A DNA stretch of 64,000 nt from an uncultured Marinifilum sp. (GCF_963677195.1 NZ_OY781918.1:4266923-4330922), one strand, 5' to 3'; counted from the first letter of the stretch, positions 8,818 through 18,472 are shown. Notes: generated from the letters alone by a model not told the origin. Numbers and translations: made by a program.

Positions 8818-10446
8818 TTAAATAGAAGCAATAAAATTGCTTAAATTGGTATTTCTATCGAGGTTCATTTTTTTTCTTAAACGATGACGAGCCATGTGAA
8901 CACTATTAACCGATATTCCGAGCAAATGAGCCATTTCTTTACCCGAGAAACTCAATTTAATTAAAGCACATATTTTTAAATCGGTAGGACTTAAATCTGG
9001 TACAGCATTTCTTAATCGCTCGTAAAAATCTTCGTTAACCGATATAAAACGATTATTAAAATCCTCCCATAAACTATTAGAGCTTTTAGATATTGAATTT
9101 ACCAAAGAATCGGTCATTTTATGCTCATGCGAAGCATTTAACTGATCGGCCAAAGTTTTAATTATCTCCTCTTTCTCGATTAATTTTAAAGTTGAAGCTG
9201 TCAACTCTTTATTTTTTATGGCTAGTAATTCCTTTGACTTTTGTTCTTTAATTACACTGGCTTCTTTCTCTTTTTGGTATTTCTTTTGCTGTTTTCTATT
9301 TCGAATAATCAACACAACAAAAATAAGAATAAACAAAAAAGATACAATTACAATTCTAAAAACTAATATTGCACGCTCTTTATCAGCCAATTGTAAGTTT
9401 ATACGATTTAACTCTTTATCTTTATTAATTAATTCTTCGCGATAACGATTTCTTACTTGCAAAAAGCCACTGTTTCTTTTACGTTTGGCACTAAAAAAAT
9501 TTTCATTAATATTTTTTGATTGTTTAATGTTTTTATAGGCTTTTTCAAACTGCTTATTATTGGCTTGAATCCATGCAAGTCTCTCGAGTAAATATGCCTT
9601 TTGAATAATATTTTTACTGTGCAACTTTAATAATTTTATGGCTTTTTGCAGATATTTTAATGCCAGCTTATCATTGTTAATTTTTCTGTATTCTTCACTA
9701 ATTTTTGAGTAAATATTAATTAAGAACTTTTTATTTTCAACACTATTATCAGTATTATTTTCTACAATATTTATTATCGACAACATTAGGTTTGTTGCAT
9801 CTTCGTGCTGATTATTTTTATATAAAAATGTTGCTTTTTTAGCATCTAACATGGCTCTTTCAAGTACAGTTTGATTAATTGTATCCGAAAGCATATAACA
9901 ACTATCTAAATAACATTTAGCAGTATCTAATTCCTTATATCTTAAATCTAACAGCATTTTATGATAGTAAGAAAATATCATATCCGAAGAAGTTATTTTT
10001 CTATTTCTATACAATTCTCTATTAAAAGCAAGCGCTTTTTCGATATATTTTTTAGCCTCTTTTTCCTGATTAAAAGTATAATTAAGCATTCCAAAATCGT
10101 CGTATGCCTTTGCCAGCAATACAGTATCACCATATTCTTCCGATAAAAACAAAGCTTCACCAGAATGATCAAATGCATCACTAAAATCTAATTCTGCACG
10201 CTTAATTTTACTTAGAGATAATAAGGATTGAATAATGTTCACGGTATCTTTCTCTTCAATTCCTTTTTTGTAGATTTTACTTAAAGCTAAAACAGAAGAA
10301 TCTACAGCAATTTCACCCGAAGAATCCCCATCATTCTCCTGATCTCCCAAAGCCTGAGATTGTAAAGTTCCAATCCCAACAATACTTATAAGAAGAAATA
10401 TTACAACTCCCCGTAACAAGAAACCAACACGCATCTTAACCCTCAT
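8818..10446 (-). CDS. Membrane-anchored TPR protein with C-terminal LuxR-type HTH
   Basis: A 542-aa protein. The N-terminal signal peptide is MRVKMRVGFLLRGVVIFLLI (start at 10446 or the ATG four codons on). Residues about 55-330 are TPR repeats (for example AKAYDDFGMLNYTFNQEKEA). One transmembrane helix follows (ILVFRIVIVSFLFILIFVVL), then a coiled coil with EKEASVIKEQKSKELLAIKN, and a LuxR-type helix-turn-helix at the end (LSPTDLKICALIKLSFSGKE to HMARHRLRKKM). This is a common Bacteroidota regulator type: TPRs in the periplasm, DNA-binding domain in the cytoplasm. It converges on the sulfatase-GH operon, so it may control it, but that is inference. A -7 match (TACATTTG on the minus strand, 10491-10484) lies 38 bases upstream. 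Confidence 0.85.
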   Translation of the reverse strand: MRVKMRVGFLLRGVVIFLLISIVGIGTLQSQALGDQENDGDSSGEIAVDSSVLALSKIYKKGIEEKDTVNIIQSLLSLSKIKRAELDFSDAFDHSGEALFLSEEYGDTVLLAKAYDDFGMLNYTFNQEKEAKKYIEKALAFNRELYRNRKITSSDMIFSYYHKMLLDLRYKELDTAKCYLDSCYMLSDTINQTVLERAMLDAKKATFLYKNNQHEDATNLMLSIINIVENNTDNSVENKKFLINIYSKISEEYRKINNDKLALKYLQKAIKLLKLHSKNIIQKAYLLERLAWIQANNKQFEKAYKNIKQSKNINENFFSAKRKRNSGFLQVRNRYREELINKDKELNRINLQLADKERAILVFRIVIVSFLFILIFVVLIIRNRKQQKKYQKEKEASVIKEQKSKELLAIKNKELTASTLKLIEKEEIIKTLADQLNASHEHKMTDSLVNSISKSSNSLWEDFNNRFISVNEDFYERLRNAVPDLSPTDLKICALIKLSFSGKEMAHLLGISVNSVHMARHRLRKKMNLDRNTNLSNFIASI

Positions 10447-10668
10447 ATTTTAAAGCAATTGCAATTAATTATTTTGACATTCACAAATGTATGTAAAGTC
10501 TTTGTAAATATGACATACGAAAGTTGTATAGTTTTTGTATGAATAAAAACAATTCGAAAACTGGTAATTTTAATAGTTTTGTCCTGTCAGTTTTTTATTC
10601 TATTTCAGAAACAGAAAAAAAGGAAATATGATAAAAATTGTAGATTAGTTTAAATACACTTTCGATTA

Positions 10669-10702
10669 TAAGTGCCATTGTTATTTGATATGATGGCACT
10701 TA
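10669..10702. terminator. Inverted repeat, possible terminator
   Basis: Perfect 10-bp inverted repeat (10669-10678 with 10693-10702) with a 14-nt loop, just beyond the stop of the MBL-fold gene. Read on the plus strand it is followed by six Ts; on the minus strand the T-tract is poor, so a role as terminator for the MBL gene is uncertain. The rest of the gap 10447-10724 shows no coding signal. Confidence 0.4.
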
Positions 10703-10724
10703 TTTTTTACTTTAGTTAAGCCAG

Positions 10725-11492
10725 TTAATCTACCTCAATTTCCAATTCATCGTAAGCCAAAAACACATTCTCGGGTAGCTCTGCTTCCACTTCGTCGTGA
10801 AAACCCATTTGATGACTAATATGAGTAAAGTAAGCTTTTTCTGGCTTTAACTCCTCCACTAAGGCCAAAGCTTCGGAAAGAGAATAATGTGATATGTGTT
10901 TCTTTTTTCTAAGAGCATTTACAACCAAAACCTTAAGCCCCCTCAACTTATCTTTCTCCTCAGGCGAAATATAATTAGCATCGGTAATATATGCCAAATT
11001 CCCTATCCTATAAGCATAAACAGGCAACTTAAGATGCATTACTCTTATTGGCTGAATTCTTGTTCCATTAATATTAAAAGGATCTCCATTAACATCAATT
11101 AAATTCATTTGCGGTATTCCCGGATATTTAAATTCAGCAAACACATAAGAGAATTCTTGCTTTAACGATTCCTGTACCCTTTTTTCGGCATAAATATTAA
11201 CAGCTTCCTTATTCACCCAATTAAAGGCTCGAATATCATCTAATCCTGCTGTATGATCTTTATGTTCATGCGTAAATAAAATGGCCGAAATATTATCAAC
11301 TTTTGCTCTTAACATCTGATACCGAAAATCAGGACCACTATCAATTACTATGTTTTGTCCATCAACGTGTATTAATACTGAAGTTCTAAGTCTTTTATCT
11401 TTTGAGTTTTTAGACAAACAAACGGGACATTTGCAAGCTATAATAGGAACACCTTGCGAAGTACCAGTTCCCAAAAAAGTTAATTTTACCAT
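10725..11492 (-). CDS. MBL-fold metallohydrolase (PhnP/lipoate-type beta-lactamase fold)
   Basis: Metallo-beta-lactamase fold hydrolase of about 255 aa. It begins VKLTFLGTGTSQGVP, the usual start of this group, so the ATG at 11492 is preferred over 11522. It has a zinc-binding cysteine pair (ACKCPVC) typical of PhnP-like members, the metal motif THEHKDHTAGLDD (HxHxDH), SGPDFR, and late ligands in YITDAN and THISHQMGFH. PhnP itself is a cyclic phosphodiesterase; Bacteroidota members of this group are conserved core genes of unknown substrate. It lies directly downstream of the transporter gene at 11526 and may share its transcript. Confidence 0.85.
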   Translation of the reverse strand: MVKLTFLGTGTSQGVPIIACKCPVCLSKNSKDKRLRTSVLIHVDGQNIVIDSGPDFRYQMLRAKVDNISAILFTHEHKDHTAGLDDIRAFNWVNKEAVNIYAEKRVQESLKQEFSYVFAEFKYPGIPQMNLIDVNGDPFNINGTRIQPIRVMHLKLPVYAYRIGNLAYITDANYISPEEKDKLRGLKVLVVNALRKKKHISHYSLSEALALVEELKPEKAYFTHISHQMGFHDEVEAELPENVFLAYDELEIEVD

Positions 11493-11525
11493 TTCAAATT
11501 TAGATTTTTTTTTGACTGGCAAGAA

Positions 11526-12452
11526 TTACTTATTAGCATTCTTAAATTCTTTTCGGAAGGACAAATACAGCAAATACGACAATACAACAACAGCCAATAC
11601 AGCCGAAGGAATTGCAGCCTCTTCTCCAAATAAAGTTAATGCGGTAACCACTGAAAAACCAGAACTTTTAATTGTTACCAAAAGATTCTGACTTGTAGCA
11701 ATGGAAGTTTTAACCCCTAGCTTACGGCTAAGCAAGGTAAATATCCAACCTAATCCAAAAATCCCTAAAAATAAAACAAGGGAAACCAGCAATAGTATTT
11801 CAAAATTAGAAAAAAATACTTGTCTATTTAAACCTACAGCCGTAAAAATTATGAATGCAAATCCCCAATCAACAATTCGCCCCCTTACTTTTTCTACAGT
11901 AGGTTTTATTGGTTTCCAAAGTAAGAATCTGGAAATTAGCAAAGGAAGTAAAACCAACTGAACCATTGCAATAAATAAAGTTAACGGGTTAATACCTCCA
12001 TCGATATTGGAAAACAAGCCTATAATTAATGGTGCAAAAAACAGAGAAGACAAAAATGCACCTAAAGTTCCCACAATTGCGTACTTAAGATCACCTCCCA
12101 AAATATGAGAGAAAGGAATTACAGCAACACCAGGAGGAGTTGATGCAATTACTACAAATCCTAAAAACAACTCTGGCGTTGGCATTAGCCAGAACGATAG
12201 TGCAATAATTACAGCACCAAAAACCACATAGTTCAATAGCGAACCTACAATCATTGGCTTAATCATATCTTTTAAAGGAAACATTGCTTTCGAAGAAATT
12301 CCGGTTGTAGAAAAAGTCATAACCACAGCCAGAACATAAAAAGTGTAATTTTTAAATAAAATAGCATGTTCACCAACAAGCAGACCTAAAACAACTGCAA
12401 GCACTAAAATAAAATTTCTGTTTAATATGATTTTATGGAATAAGTAATTCAT
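11526..12452 (-). CDS. Bile acid:sodium symporter-like (BASS/SBF) membrane transporter
   Basis: A 308-aa protein made of about nine to ten hydrophobic helices. FSTTGISSKAMFPLKDMIKP and the central VVIASTPPGVAVIPFSHILGG are the features of the SBF/BASS superfamily; the second matches the conserved crossover region that holds the sodium and substrate sites. No signal peptide, as expected for a polytopic inner-membrane protein. Substrate unknown; members move organic anions such as keto acids as well as bile acids. The next gene follows within 35 bases on the same strand. Confidence 0.8.
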   Translation of the reverse strand: MNYLFHKIILNRNFILVLAVVLGLLVGEHAILFKNYTFYVLAVVMTFSTTGISSKAMFPLKDMIKPMIVGSLLNYVVFGAVIIALSFWLMPTPELFLGFVVIASTPPGVAVIPFSHILGGDLKYAIVGTLGAFLSSLFFAPLIIGLFSNIDGGINPLTLFIAMVQLVLLPLLISRFLLWKPIKPTVEKVRGRIVDWGFAFIIFTAVGLNRQVFFSNFEILLLVSLVLFLGIFGLGWIFTLLSRKLGVKTSIATSQNLLVTIKSSGFSVVTALTLFGEEAAIPSAVLAVVVLSYLLYLSFRKEFKNANK

Positions 12453-12598
12453 TTTTTATGATTGTTTTATTGCAGGCAAAGATGAAACATTTTTGCAGTC
12501 TTTCAAAAATATTAAGAACGATTCCAAATAAATATAAATAATGTAAAATGTTTGCTTCTGAGTTGGCAGGCAAATCAAAATGCAATCAACTTATTTTG

Positions 12599-12606
12599 TA
12601 CATTTG
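12599..12606 (+). promoter_or_regulatory. Exact -7 element (TACATTTG) before the RsmI-like gene
   Basis: TACATTTG is an exact match to the Bacteroidota -7 consensus TAnnTTTG, 17 bases before the ATG at 12624. No good -33 TTG is seen at 19-21 nt. It favours the start at 12624 over the in-frame ATG at 12552. Confidence 0.45.
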
Positions 12607-12623
12607 CCGAAAATAATTCAATC

Positions 12624-13331
12624 ATGAAAGGTAAACTTTTTTTAATCCCAACTACATTGGGCGATTCTGAAATAGATCAGGTAATTCCAAATCCGATACA
12701 AAAATTAATTCCGGATATAAAACATTTTATTGTTGAAAACATAAGAACAACAAGGCGTTACCTTAAAAAAGTTAATCGCGAAATTAATATCGACGAGCTT
12801 AGCTTTTATGAGTTGAACAAACATACTTCTCCGGATGATATTTCGAGCTATTTAAATGCCTTAAAAAATCATGATATGGGAATTATATCGGAAGCTGGTT
12901 GTCCCGGAGTTGCAGATCCCGGAGCTGATGTTGTAAAAATTGCTCATACTCAAAACATTCAAGTAGTTCCTTTGGTTGGTCCGTCATCCATTCTATTGTC
13001 ATTAATGGCATCGGGCTTTAACGGGCAAAATTTTGCATTTAATGGATATTTACCTATTCATGCTGCCGACAGAGCTAAAAAAATTAAGCAATTGGATAAC
13101 CGCTCTTTAAACGAAGGACAAACCCAAATGTTTATAGAAACACCTTTTCGAAACACGAAAATGGTAGAAGATTTAATTAAAAATTGTAGTCCGGCCACTA
13201 AACTTTGTATTGCCGCTGATATTACCCTCGAAACCGAATATATTAAAACCATGCCTGTGAAAAATTGGAAAAATAAAATTCCAGATCTTCATAAAAGACC
13301 TACCATATTCCTAATTCACAGAGACAAATAA
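12624..13331 (+). CDS. SAM-dependent tetrapyrrole-methylase-fold methyltransferase, RsmI-like
   Basis: About 235 aa starting KGKLFLIPTTLGD. Glycine-rich SEAGCPGVADPGADVVKIAH and VPLVGPSSILLSLMASGFNGQNFAFNGYLP are the signatures of the RsmI/YraL family, which methylates the 2'-hydroxyl of 16S rRNA C1402. This protein lacks the extra C-terminal helical domain of full RsmI and begins differently, so it is more likely the short Bacteroidota paralogue, whose substrate is not known to me. Its stop is followed by a shared hairpin terminator facing the DHH gene. Confidence 0.85.
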   Translation: MKGKLFLIPTTLGDSEIDQVIPNPIQKLIPDIKHFIVENIRTTRRYLKKVNREINIDELSFYELNKHTSPDDISSYLNALKNHDMGIISEAGCPGVADPGADVVKIAHTQNIQVVPLVGPSSILLSLMASGFNGQNFAFNGYLPIHAADRAKKIKQLDNRSLNEGQTQMFIETPFRNTKMVEDLIKNCSPATKLCIAADITLETEYIKTMPVKNWKNKIPDLHKRPTIFLIHRDK

Positions 13332-13340
13332 GAACATAAA

Positions 13341-13369
13341 AAAAGCGCAGAAACTATAAATCTGCGCTT
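13341..13369. terminator. Bidirectional terminator between convergent genes
   Basis: Perfect 10-bp stem AAAGCGCAGA/TCTGCGCTTT with a 9-nt loop, A-rich on one side and T-rich on the other, between the convergent genes at 12624 and 13380. Confidence 0.85.
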
Positions 13370-13379
13370 TAAATTTTAA

Positions 13380-14414
13380 TTACTTTTCTATCTTTTCATA
13401 AAAATCTGGTAATACTTTTTTAAAGTTATCGATAGCTACTTGTAATTTATCCGTTGATCTCCCTCCGGCTGCATTCATATGCCCGCCACCATTAAAATAT
13501 TCTCTTGCAATAATATTAATTGGCACATTTCCTTTCGATCGAAACGATATTTTTACCATATCGTCTTTTTCTATAAAAATTACAGAAATCAACATTCCCT
13601 GTATCGATAAAGGATAATTTACAAATCCTTCGGTATCTCCATCCTTATAATTAAAACGAATTAAGTCTTCTTTACTCAGTTTAATAATTGCTGTATTGTA
13701 TTCATTTAATACTTCCAAACCATTATCCAAACAATAACCAAGTAATTTCATTCTATCGGGAGAAAAATTATCGTATATATTTGAATGAATTTTACTTTTA
13801 TCGATACCATTGGCAATTAAACTCCCAACTATTTGATAAGTTCTTGGCTGAGATGAATTATAACTTAAGCCTCCGGTATCGGTAATAATACCTGTATAAA
13901 GACATTCAGATATTCTATCATCAATCATATTTTCATCGCCCAAAGCCTCTATAAACTCATACATTAACTCACAAGTAGAACTCATTGTTACATCAGAAAA
14001 CATTAAATCAACAATTGGCTCTGGCTCGGGATGATGATCGATCATAATTTTTTTTGCATCAGTCTTCTCAAGAACTGTTTCCAAATCGCCCGAACGCTTA
14101 AAGGAATTATGATCTAAAATAAATATCAAATCTGATGAATTTAAATATTCTTCTGCCTTTTTCTTTCCATTAGTATAAATCCAAACATCAGAATTCTCTG
14201 GTAACCATTTTAAAAATACCGGGTAAGCACTTGGACTGATAATTTGAACTTGCTTTCCTTTTTTCTTTAAATATTGATTCAAAGCCAAAGAAGAACCTAT
14301 GGCATCTCCGTCGGGTCCTGAGTGAGGTATTATGGATATTTTATTGGAGTCGTTCAATAATTGCTCAGCTTTTTTTATCAGGCTATTATTAATTCTATTA
14401 CATAAAGTATTCAT
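13380..14414 (-). CDS. DHH-family phosphoesterase (NrnA-like oligoribonuclease / pAp phosphatase)
   Basis: A 344-aa cytosolic DHH/DHHA1 protein. Metal-binding motifs seen in order: IPHSGPDGDAIGSSLAL (first Asp cluster), FILDHNSF, the DHH signature in MIDHHPEP, and YTGIITDTGGLSY. The C-terminal DHHA1 part has the nucleotide-binding GGGHMNAAGG. NrnA-type enzymes degrade short RNA oligonucleotides and dephosphorylate pAp. The length and motif set fit NrnA rather than RecJ. Convergent with the RsmI-like gene and divergent from ndk. Confidence 0.88.
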   Translation of the reverse strand: MNTLCNRINNSLIKKAEQLLNDSNKISIIPHSGPDGDAIGSSLALNQYLKKKGKQVQIISPSAYPVFLKWLPENSDVWIYTNGKKKAEEYLNSSDLIFILDHNSFKRSGDLETVLEKTDAKKIMIDHHPEPEPIVDLMFSDVTMSSTCELMYEFIEALGDENMIDDRISECLYTGIITDTGGLSYNSSQPRTYQIVGSLIANGIDKSKIHSNIYDNFSPDRMKLLGYCLDNGLEVLNEYNTAIIKLSKEDLIRFNYKDGDTEGFVNYPLSIQGMLISVIFIEKDDMVKISFRSKGNVPINIIAREYFNGGGHMNAAGGRSTDKLQVAIDNFKKVLPDFYEKIEK

Positions 14415-14477
14415 TCTATCGAGAGTAGTTTAGTTCAAAATAAGGGCATAAAGATACAACAGTTCCTTATAAATTGC

Positions 14478-14507
14478 TTGCATGCCTAAATGGAAATATT
14501 ATTTTTG
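14478..14507 (+). promoter_or_regulatory. Promoter of the NDP kinase gene
   Basis: TTG at 14478-14480, 19-nt spacer, then TATTTTTG at 14500-14507. Both boxes and the spacing match the Bacteroidota primary sigma consensus. The ATG at 14540 lies 32 bases downstream, which argues against the in-frame ATG at 14474. Confidence 0.7.
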
Positions 14508-14539
14508 TATACAAAGTTAAATTTATACAATATATTATA

Positions 14540-14959
14540 ATGAGAAGCGACAGAACTTTCACAATGATTAAGCCCGATGCAGTTGCGGCAGGAAATATTG
14601 GAGCAATTTTAGCCAAAATTAACGAAGCAGGTTTCCGAATTGCTGCCATGAAATACACACAAATAACAAAAGAACAAGCAAAACAATTTTACGAAGTTCA
14701 TAAAGATCGTCCTTTTTACAACGACTTAACTGATTTTATGAGCTCTGGCCCAATTGTAGCTGCTATTTTAGAAAAAGAAAATGCTGTTGCAGATTTTCGA
14801 AAATTAATAGGAGCAACTAATCCGGCCGAAGCAGAAAAAGGCACTATTCGTAAAGAATTTGCAGAATCGATGTCGAGAAATGCTGTACATGGTTCTGATA
14901 GTGACGAGAACGCCTGTATTGAAGGAGCATTTTATTTCTCTTCCACCGAGATTATTTAA
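14540..14959 (+). CDS. ndk: Nucleoside diphosphate kinase
   Basis: A 139-aa NDPK, the standard length. It transfers the terminal phosphate between nucleoside triphosphates and diphosphates through a phosphohistidine. RTFTMIKPDAV is the family start, and the catalytic His117 lies in NAVHGSDSDENA (numbered from 14540). The promoter at 14478-14507 sets the start: a longer frame exists from 14474 but would begin upstream of the transcript. Cytosolic housekeeping enzyme. Confidence 0.97.
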   Translation: MRSDRTFTMIKPDAVAAGNIGAILAKINEAGFRIAAMKYTQITKEQAKQFYEVHKDRPFYNDLTDFMSSGPIVAAILEKENAVADFRKLIGATNPAEAEKGTIRKEFAESMSRNAVHGSDSDENACIEGAFYFSSTEII

Positions 14960-15051
14960 ATTAAATACTGCTTAGCAGTCAATTCGACACATATTGAATA
15001 GGCTGCTGGCTTACTTTTATTATAACAATTCTTTAAAAATATAAGCTAGTA

Positions 15052-15342
15052 TTACCTCACAATAATATCATCAATAATATTAGCTTGCACTTCTCTGTTT
15101 AAAGCTTTTATTAGTCCTTCTCTAATCATCATTAACTCATTGCGAATAACCGAAGAACGCACTTTCACAAATAATTTTCGGTTGCGAATATAAATATCGG
15201 TAGTTGCATTGGCTACAGTTTTTCCAATAACTTTCTCCCAAGAATTTACCATCTCATACTCCTTCAACCTACCATCTAAATTACTTTCTTTCAACACCTG
15301 ACGAACAAGTGCATCTATTTTTTGAGTTTTACTTCTTCTCAT
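15052..15342 (-). CDS. DUF721 (DciA-like) protein
   Basis: A 96-aa basic protein with the DUF721 pattern: IDALVRQVLKESNLDGRLKE then WEKVIGKTVANATTDIYIRNRKLFVKVRSSVIRNELMM. The family includes DciA, the ancestral loader of the replicative helicase DnaB. It starts two bases after the recF stop, so the two genes are translationally coupled, a common Bacteroidota arrangement that fits a replication or repair role. Confidence 0.85.
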   Translation of the reverse strand: MRRSKTQKIDALVRQVLKESNLDGRLKEYEMVNSWEKVIGKTVANATTDIYIRNRKLFVKVRSSVIRNELMMIREGLIKALNREVQANIIDDIIVR

Positions 15343-15344
15343 AT

Positions 15345-16448
15345 CTATGAATTTACGATGCTGCCATTATTAATCACAAACAGCTGATATTCCAAGGCAG
15401 AACCTGAAAGAATTTCATCGAGATGATCGCGATTGGTATCTGAAATAAAAATTTGCCCAAACCGTTCTTCCGAAACCAGTCGAACAATCTGCTCTACCCG
15501 AATAGAATCAAGCTTATCGAAAATATCGTCGAGCAGCAAGATAGGGTTAAAACCGGCAATTTGCTTGATAAATTCAAATTGTGCTAATTTTAATGCTATT
15601 AAATAAGATTTTTTCTGTCCCTGCGATCCCATTTTTTTTATCGGATATTCTCCCAGATTCAGCATTAAATCATCTTTATGAACACCAACAGTTGTGTATT
15701 GCATAACCTGATCTTTCCATCGGGCATTGTCCAACAAGTCGCGCATGGAATGCTCATGAAGCTGAGATTTATATTCCAGACTTACATTTTCGTTTCCTTG
15801 CGAGATTATATTATAGTACTCCTGAAAAACAGGCATCAATTTATGCAAATAGTCTTTTCTTTTTTTATAAATCTCCGATCCAAGAATCACCAACTGTTCA
15901 TCCCATATACTTAAGGTATCTTCATCGTATTTTGTTCCTGAAGCAAAGTCTTTCAGCAGTTTATTTCGTTGTTGAATTACACGGTTGTAACGAATTAAAT
16001 CGTCTAAATATTTTCTATCGTACTGCGAAATAACGCTATCCATATACTTGCGTCTCTCCTCGCTTCCATCGGTTATTAACCTTCCATCGGCAGGCGAAAC
16101 CATAACAATAGGTAACAAACCAATATGCTCCGATAATTTCTTATATTCCTTTTTATTACGCTTAAAATTTTTCTTCTGACCTCTTTTTACACCACAATAA
16201 ATTACTTCCTCCAGCTCTTTTCGCTTATAATTACCTTCCAACACCATAAATTGTGCATCATGATTTATATTCAACTGATCGCTTGAGGAAAAGTAGCTTT
16301 TACAAAAACTAAGGTAATAAACTGCATCAAGTAAATTTGTTTTTCCAACCCCATTATTTCCAATAAAACAATTGATTTTAGGAGAGAAACAGATTTCGAG
16401 TTCAGGAATATTTTTATAATTAATTAGAGATAACTTTTCCAGATACAT
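15345..16448 (-). CDS. recF: RecF, DNA repair ATPase
   Basis: SMC-like ABC ATPase of about 367 aa that helps load RecA at gaps through RecOR. Start at 16448 gives YLEKLSLINYKNI, the family's beginning; an ATG nine codons upstream is less likely. Walker A is GNNGVGKTN (residues about 30-38), the ABC signature is KKMGSQGQKKSYLIALKLAQ, and Walker B is LLLDDIFDKLD. VSPADGRLITDGSEERRKYMD is characteristic of RecF. It is followed directly by the DUF721 gene. Confidence 0.95.
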   Translation of the reverse strand: MYLEKLSLINYKNIPELEICFSPKINCFIGNNGVGKTNLLDAVYYLSFCKSYFSSSDQLNINHDAQFMVLEGNYKRKELEEVIYCGVKRGQKKNFKRNKKEYKKLSEHIGLLPIVMVSPADGRLITDGSEERRKYMDSVISQYDRKYLDDLIRYNRVIQQRNKLLKDFASGTKYDEDTLSIWDEQLVILGSEIYKKRKDYLHKLMPVFQEYYNIISQGNENVSLEYKSQLHEHSMRDLLDNARWKDQVMQYTTVGVHKDDLMLNLGEYPIKKMGSQGQKKSYLIALKLAQFEFIKQIAGFNPILLLDDIFDKLDSIRVEQIVRLVSEERFGQIFISDTNRDHLDEILSGSALEYQLFVINNGSIVNS

Positions 16449-16625
16449 GCATAAAATAATTAGTTGACTCTGCAAAATTACTAAATTAAATCAATTCGAA
16501 ACCTGCTTTCCTACTGTATAATTTAAGTTCATATTCTGTATTAATTTTTAATAAAAACATGCCTTATATTTGTTAAAAAAAATTACATTTGCGTTAGAAA
16601 AAATAAACCTATTAATTATTTGAGT

Positions 16626-17318
16626 ATGTCAAAGCATAAAAACGATCAGGTAACTGAAGATAATTTTGAAAATTTAGAAGAAGCGTTAAGTAAGACTGAA
16701 CAATATATAGAAAAAAATCAGAAAAAATTAACAAGTATTGCTTTCGCCGTAATTGTGGTTGCTGTAGCTATTTTTGCTTATCAAAAATATTATAGAACAC
16801 CTCTTGAACAAAAAGCTCAAAATCAATTATTTCAGGCTCAAAGATATTTCGAGCAAGATTCATTTAAATTAGCTTTAAATGGTGATGAAAATTATCCTGG
16901 ATTTATTGATATTGTTGATGAGTTTGGTTCAACTACTGCAGGTAATTTATCGCAATATTATGCTGGAATTTCTTACTTAAGAATAGGCGAATTTCAAAAT
17001 GCAATAGATCATTTAAATTCTTTTAGTTCCGATGATTTTATCTTAAGCGCTCTTGCAAAATCTGCAATAGGTGATTCTTATATGGAATTAGGAGAAAGTA
17101 AAAAAGCTGCTTCAAACTATATGGATGCAAGCTCTTTAAATTCAAATGATTTTACAACTCCTATTTACCTGCAAAAGGCCGGCTTAGCATACGAAATGAC
17201 AGGAGATTATAAAAAAGCATTAACTGCTTACGAAAAAATCGAAAAAGATTTTGCTAAATCAGCTGAAGCCCGTGATGTTGAAAAATACATTACTCGCGCT
17301 AAAGCAATGATAAAATAA
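16626..17318 (+). CDS. TPR membrane protein (YfgM-like)
   Basis: A 230-aa protein with an acidic N-terminus, one transmembrane helix (LTSIAFAVIVVAVAIFAYQK, about residues 38-57) and TPR repeats behind it (YAGISYLRIGEFQNAIDHL, KSAIGDSYMELGESKKAA, QKAGLAYEMTGDYKKALTAY). This matches the YfgM-like type of inner-membrane protein with periplasmic TPRs, often linked to envelope protein folding. The start is ATG at 16626; a TTG six bases upstream is possible. Exact -7 elements lie upstream (TATATTTG at 16565 and TACATTTG at 16584). Confidence 0.8.
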   Translation: MSKHKNDQVTEDNFENLEEALSKTEQYIEKNQKKLTSIAFAVIVVAVAIFAYQKYYRTPLEQKAQNQLFQAQRYFEQDSFKLALNGDENYPGFIDIVDEFGSTTAGNLSQYYAGISYLRIGEFQNAIDHLNSFSSDDFILSALAKSAIGDSYMELGESKKAASNYMDASSLNSNDFTTPIYLQKAGLAYEMTGDYKKALTAYEKIEKDFAKSAEARDVEKYITRAKAMIK

Positions 17319-17336
17319 AATATTTTAAATTAAGAA

Positions 17337-17366
17337 AACGGAGATCGTACTGATCTCCGTTTTTTT
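17337..17366 (+). terminator. Terminator after the TPR gene
   Basis: Perfect 10-bp stem (17337-17346 with 17352-17361), 5-nt loop, followed by a T-tract. Confidence 0.9.
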
Positions 17367-18178
17367 GTGCCTATAATTTATAAATCTCCTTAAAACCTAC
17401 TATTAAATGTGCTCTTTCTCTGCATTAATACGGTTTACATTATTCCTAAATTGAGAAATTACAAATGCTTTTTATATTCATATCGTATCTATTTAAATAA
17501 GCATCCGTGAATTCGGATTTTAGAAAGCATATAAGCTCTATTATTAAATTAACTAAAATATTTAATTGCAAAACACAAATACCTTATTACAGCTCCTTAT
17601 TCTTATTCGAATTAAGGCATAAATTAAAGCTCCTTATAATCGATCAAAATCAATAAAAAAGGGGCTCTCTTGTTTACTCCAAATATTTCCAATTTTATTG
17701 CAATTACACCTATAGGAACTAAAATAATAATACTCTACTCAGTTAAATTACGATATGCATCTTCTAAAAATTAATAATAGCAAAGTATTTTTCTTTTGAT
17801 ATTCGAATCTAGATTCTTTACAATTTGCCATAAAATAGTCTCTACTCTTCTATAATAGCATCAGTTTTATTAAAAAAAATGTTTTTTTTACACACTTACA
17901 GATTTCTTTAAATTTTAATTTATTCTTTTGCGAATATAATAATAAGTAGTCCGCATAAACAGCAAGCATTCAATCTCAGCCTTTTACAAAAAAACAGCTA
18001 AAACAAAGCAAAACTCAAAAATACCTTTAGATATTGATTATCTATACATTACAAGCAATTACTCTCCTAATTACTGATCAAATAAAAAACATCAAAAAAA
18101 AAATTAAAAATATCCTCTAGAGAATCAAACACTTACATAAAAAAGTTCATTTTTTTTAAAAAAAATATCATGAACCCC
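17367..18178. other. Gene-free AT-rich region before the tRNA array
   Basis: About 810 bases with many stops in all frames and no coding pattern or clear repeat. I see nothing here beyond general AT richness. Confidence 0.6.
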
Positions 18179-18208
18179 TTGTATATTCTACCAAAGCACC
18201 TATATTTG
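18179..18208 (+). promoter_or_regulatory. Promoter of the tRNA array
   Basis: TTG at 18179-18181, exactly 19 nt, then TATATTTG at 18201-18208: a full match to the Bacteroidota promoter consensus, 43 bases before the first tRNA. Confidence 0.75.
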
Positions 18209-18250
18209 CAACCGCAATACGGAAACAAAGTTCTTTAAATAATTGCAATC

Positions 18251-18332
18251 GGGGAGATACCAAAGTGGCCAACTGGGACGGACTGTAACTCCGTTGACTT
18301 CGTCTTCGCAGGTTCGAATCCTGCTCTCCCCA
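18251..18332 (+). tRNA. tRNA-Tyr (anticodon GTA), copy 1
   Basis: 82 nt with a 7-bp acceptor stem (GGGGAGA/TCTCCCC), long variable arm and GTA anticodon at 18285-18287. The anticodon stem is ACGGA/TCCGT. Confidence 0.95.
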
Positions 18333-18376
18333 CTCCGATTTAGATTGAAAACGTTCAATCATATTAAATCATCAAT

Positions 18377-18449
18377 GCGGGAATAGCTCAGTTGATAGAG
18401 CATCAGCCTTCCAAGCTGAGGGTCGCGAGTTTGAGTCTCGTTTCCCGCT
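18377..18449 (+). tRNA. tRNA-Gly (anticodon TCC), copy 1
   Basis: 73 nt, acceptor stem GCGGGAA/TTCCCGC, loop CTTCCAA with anticodon TCC. The T-loop reads TTTGAGTC instead of the common TTCGAATC, the same in both copies. Confidence 0.95.
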
Positions 18450-18472
18450 CAATTTTTTTTGAAATATTTTTT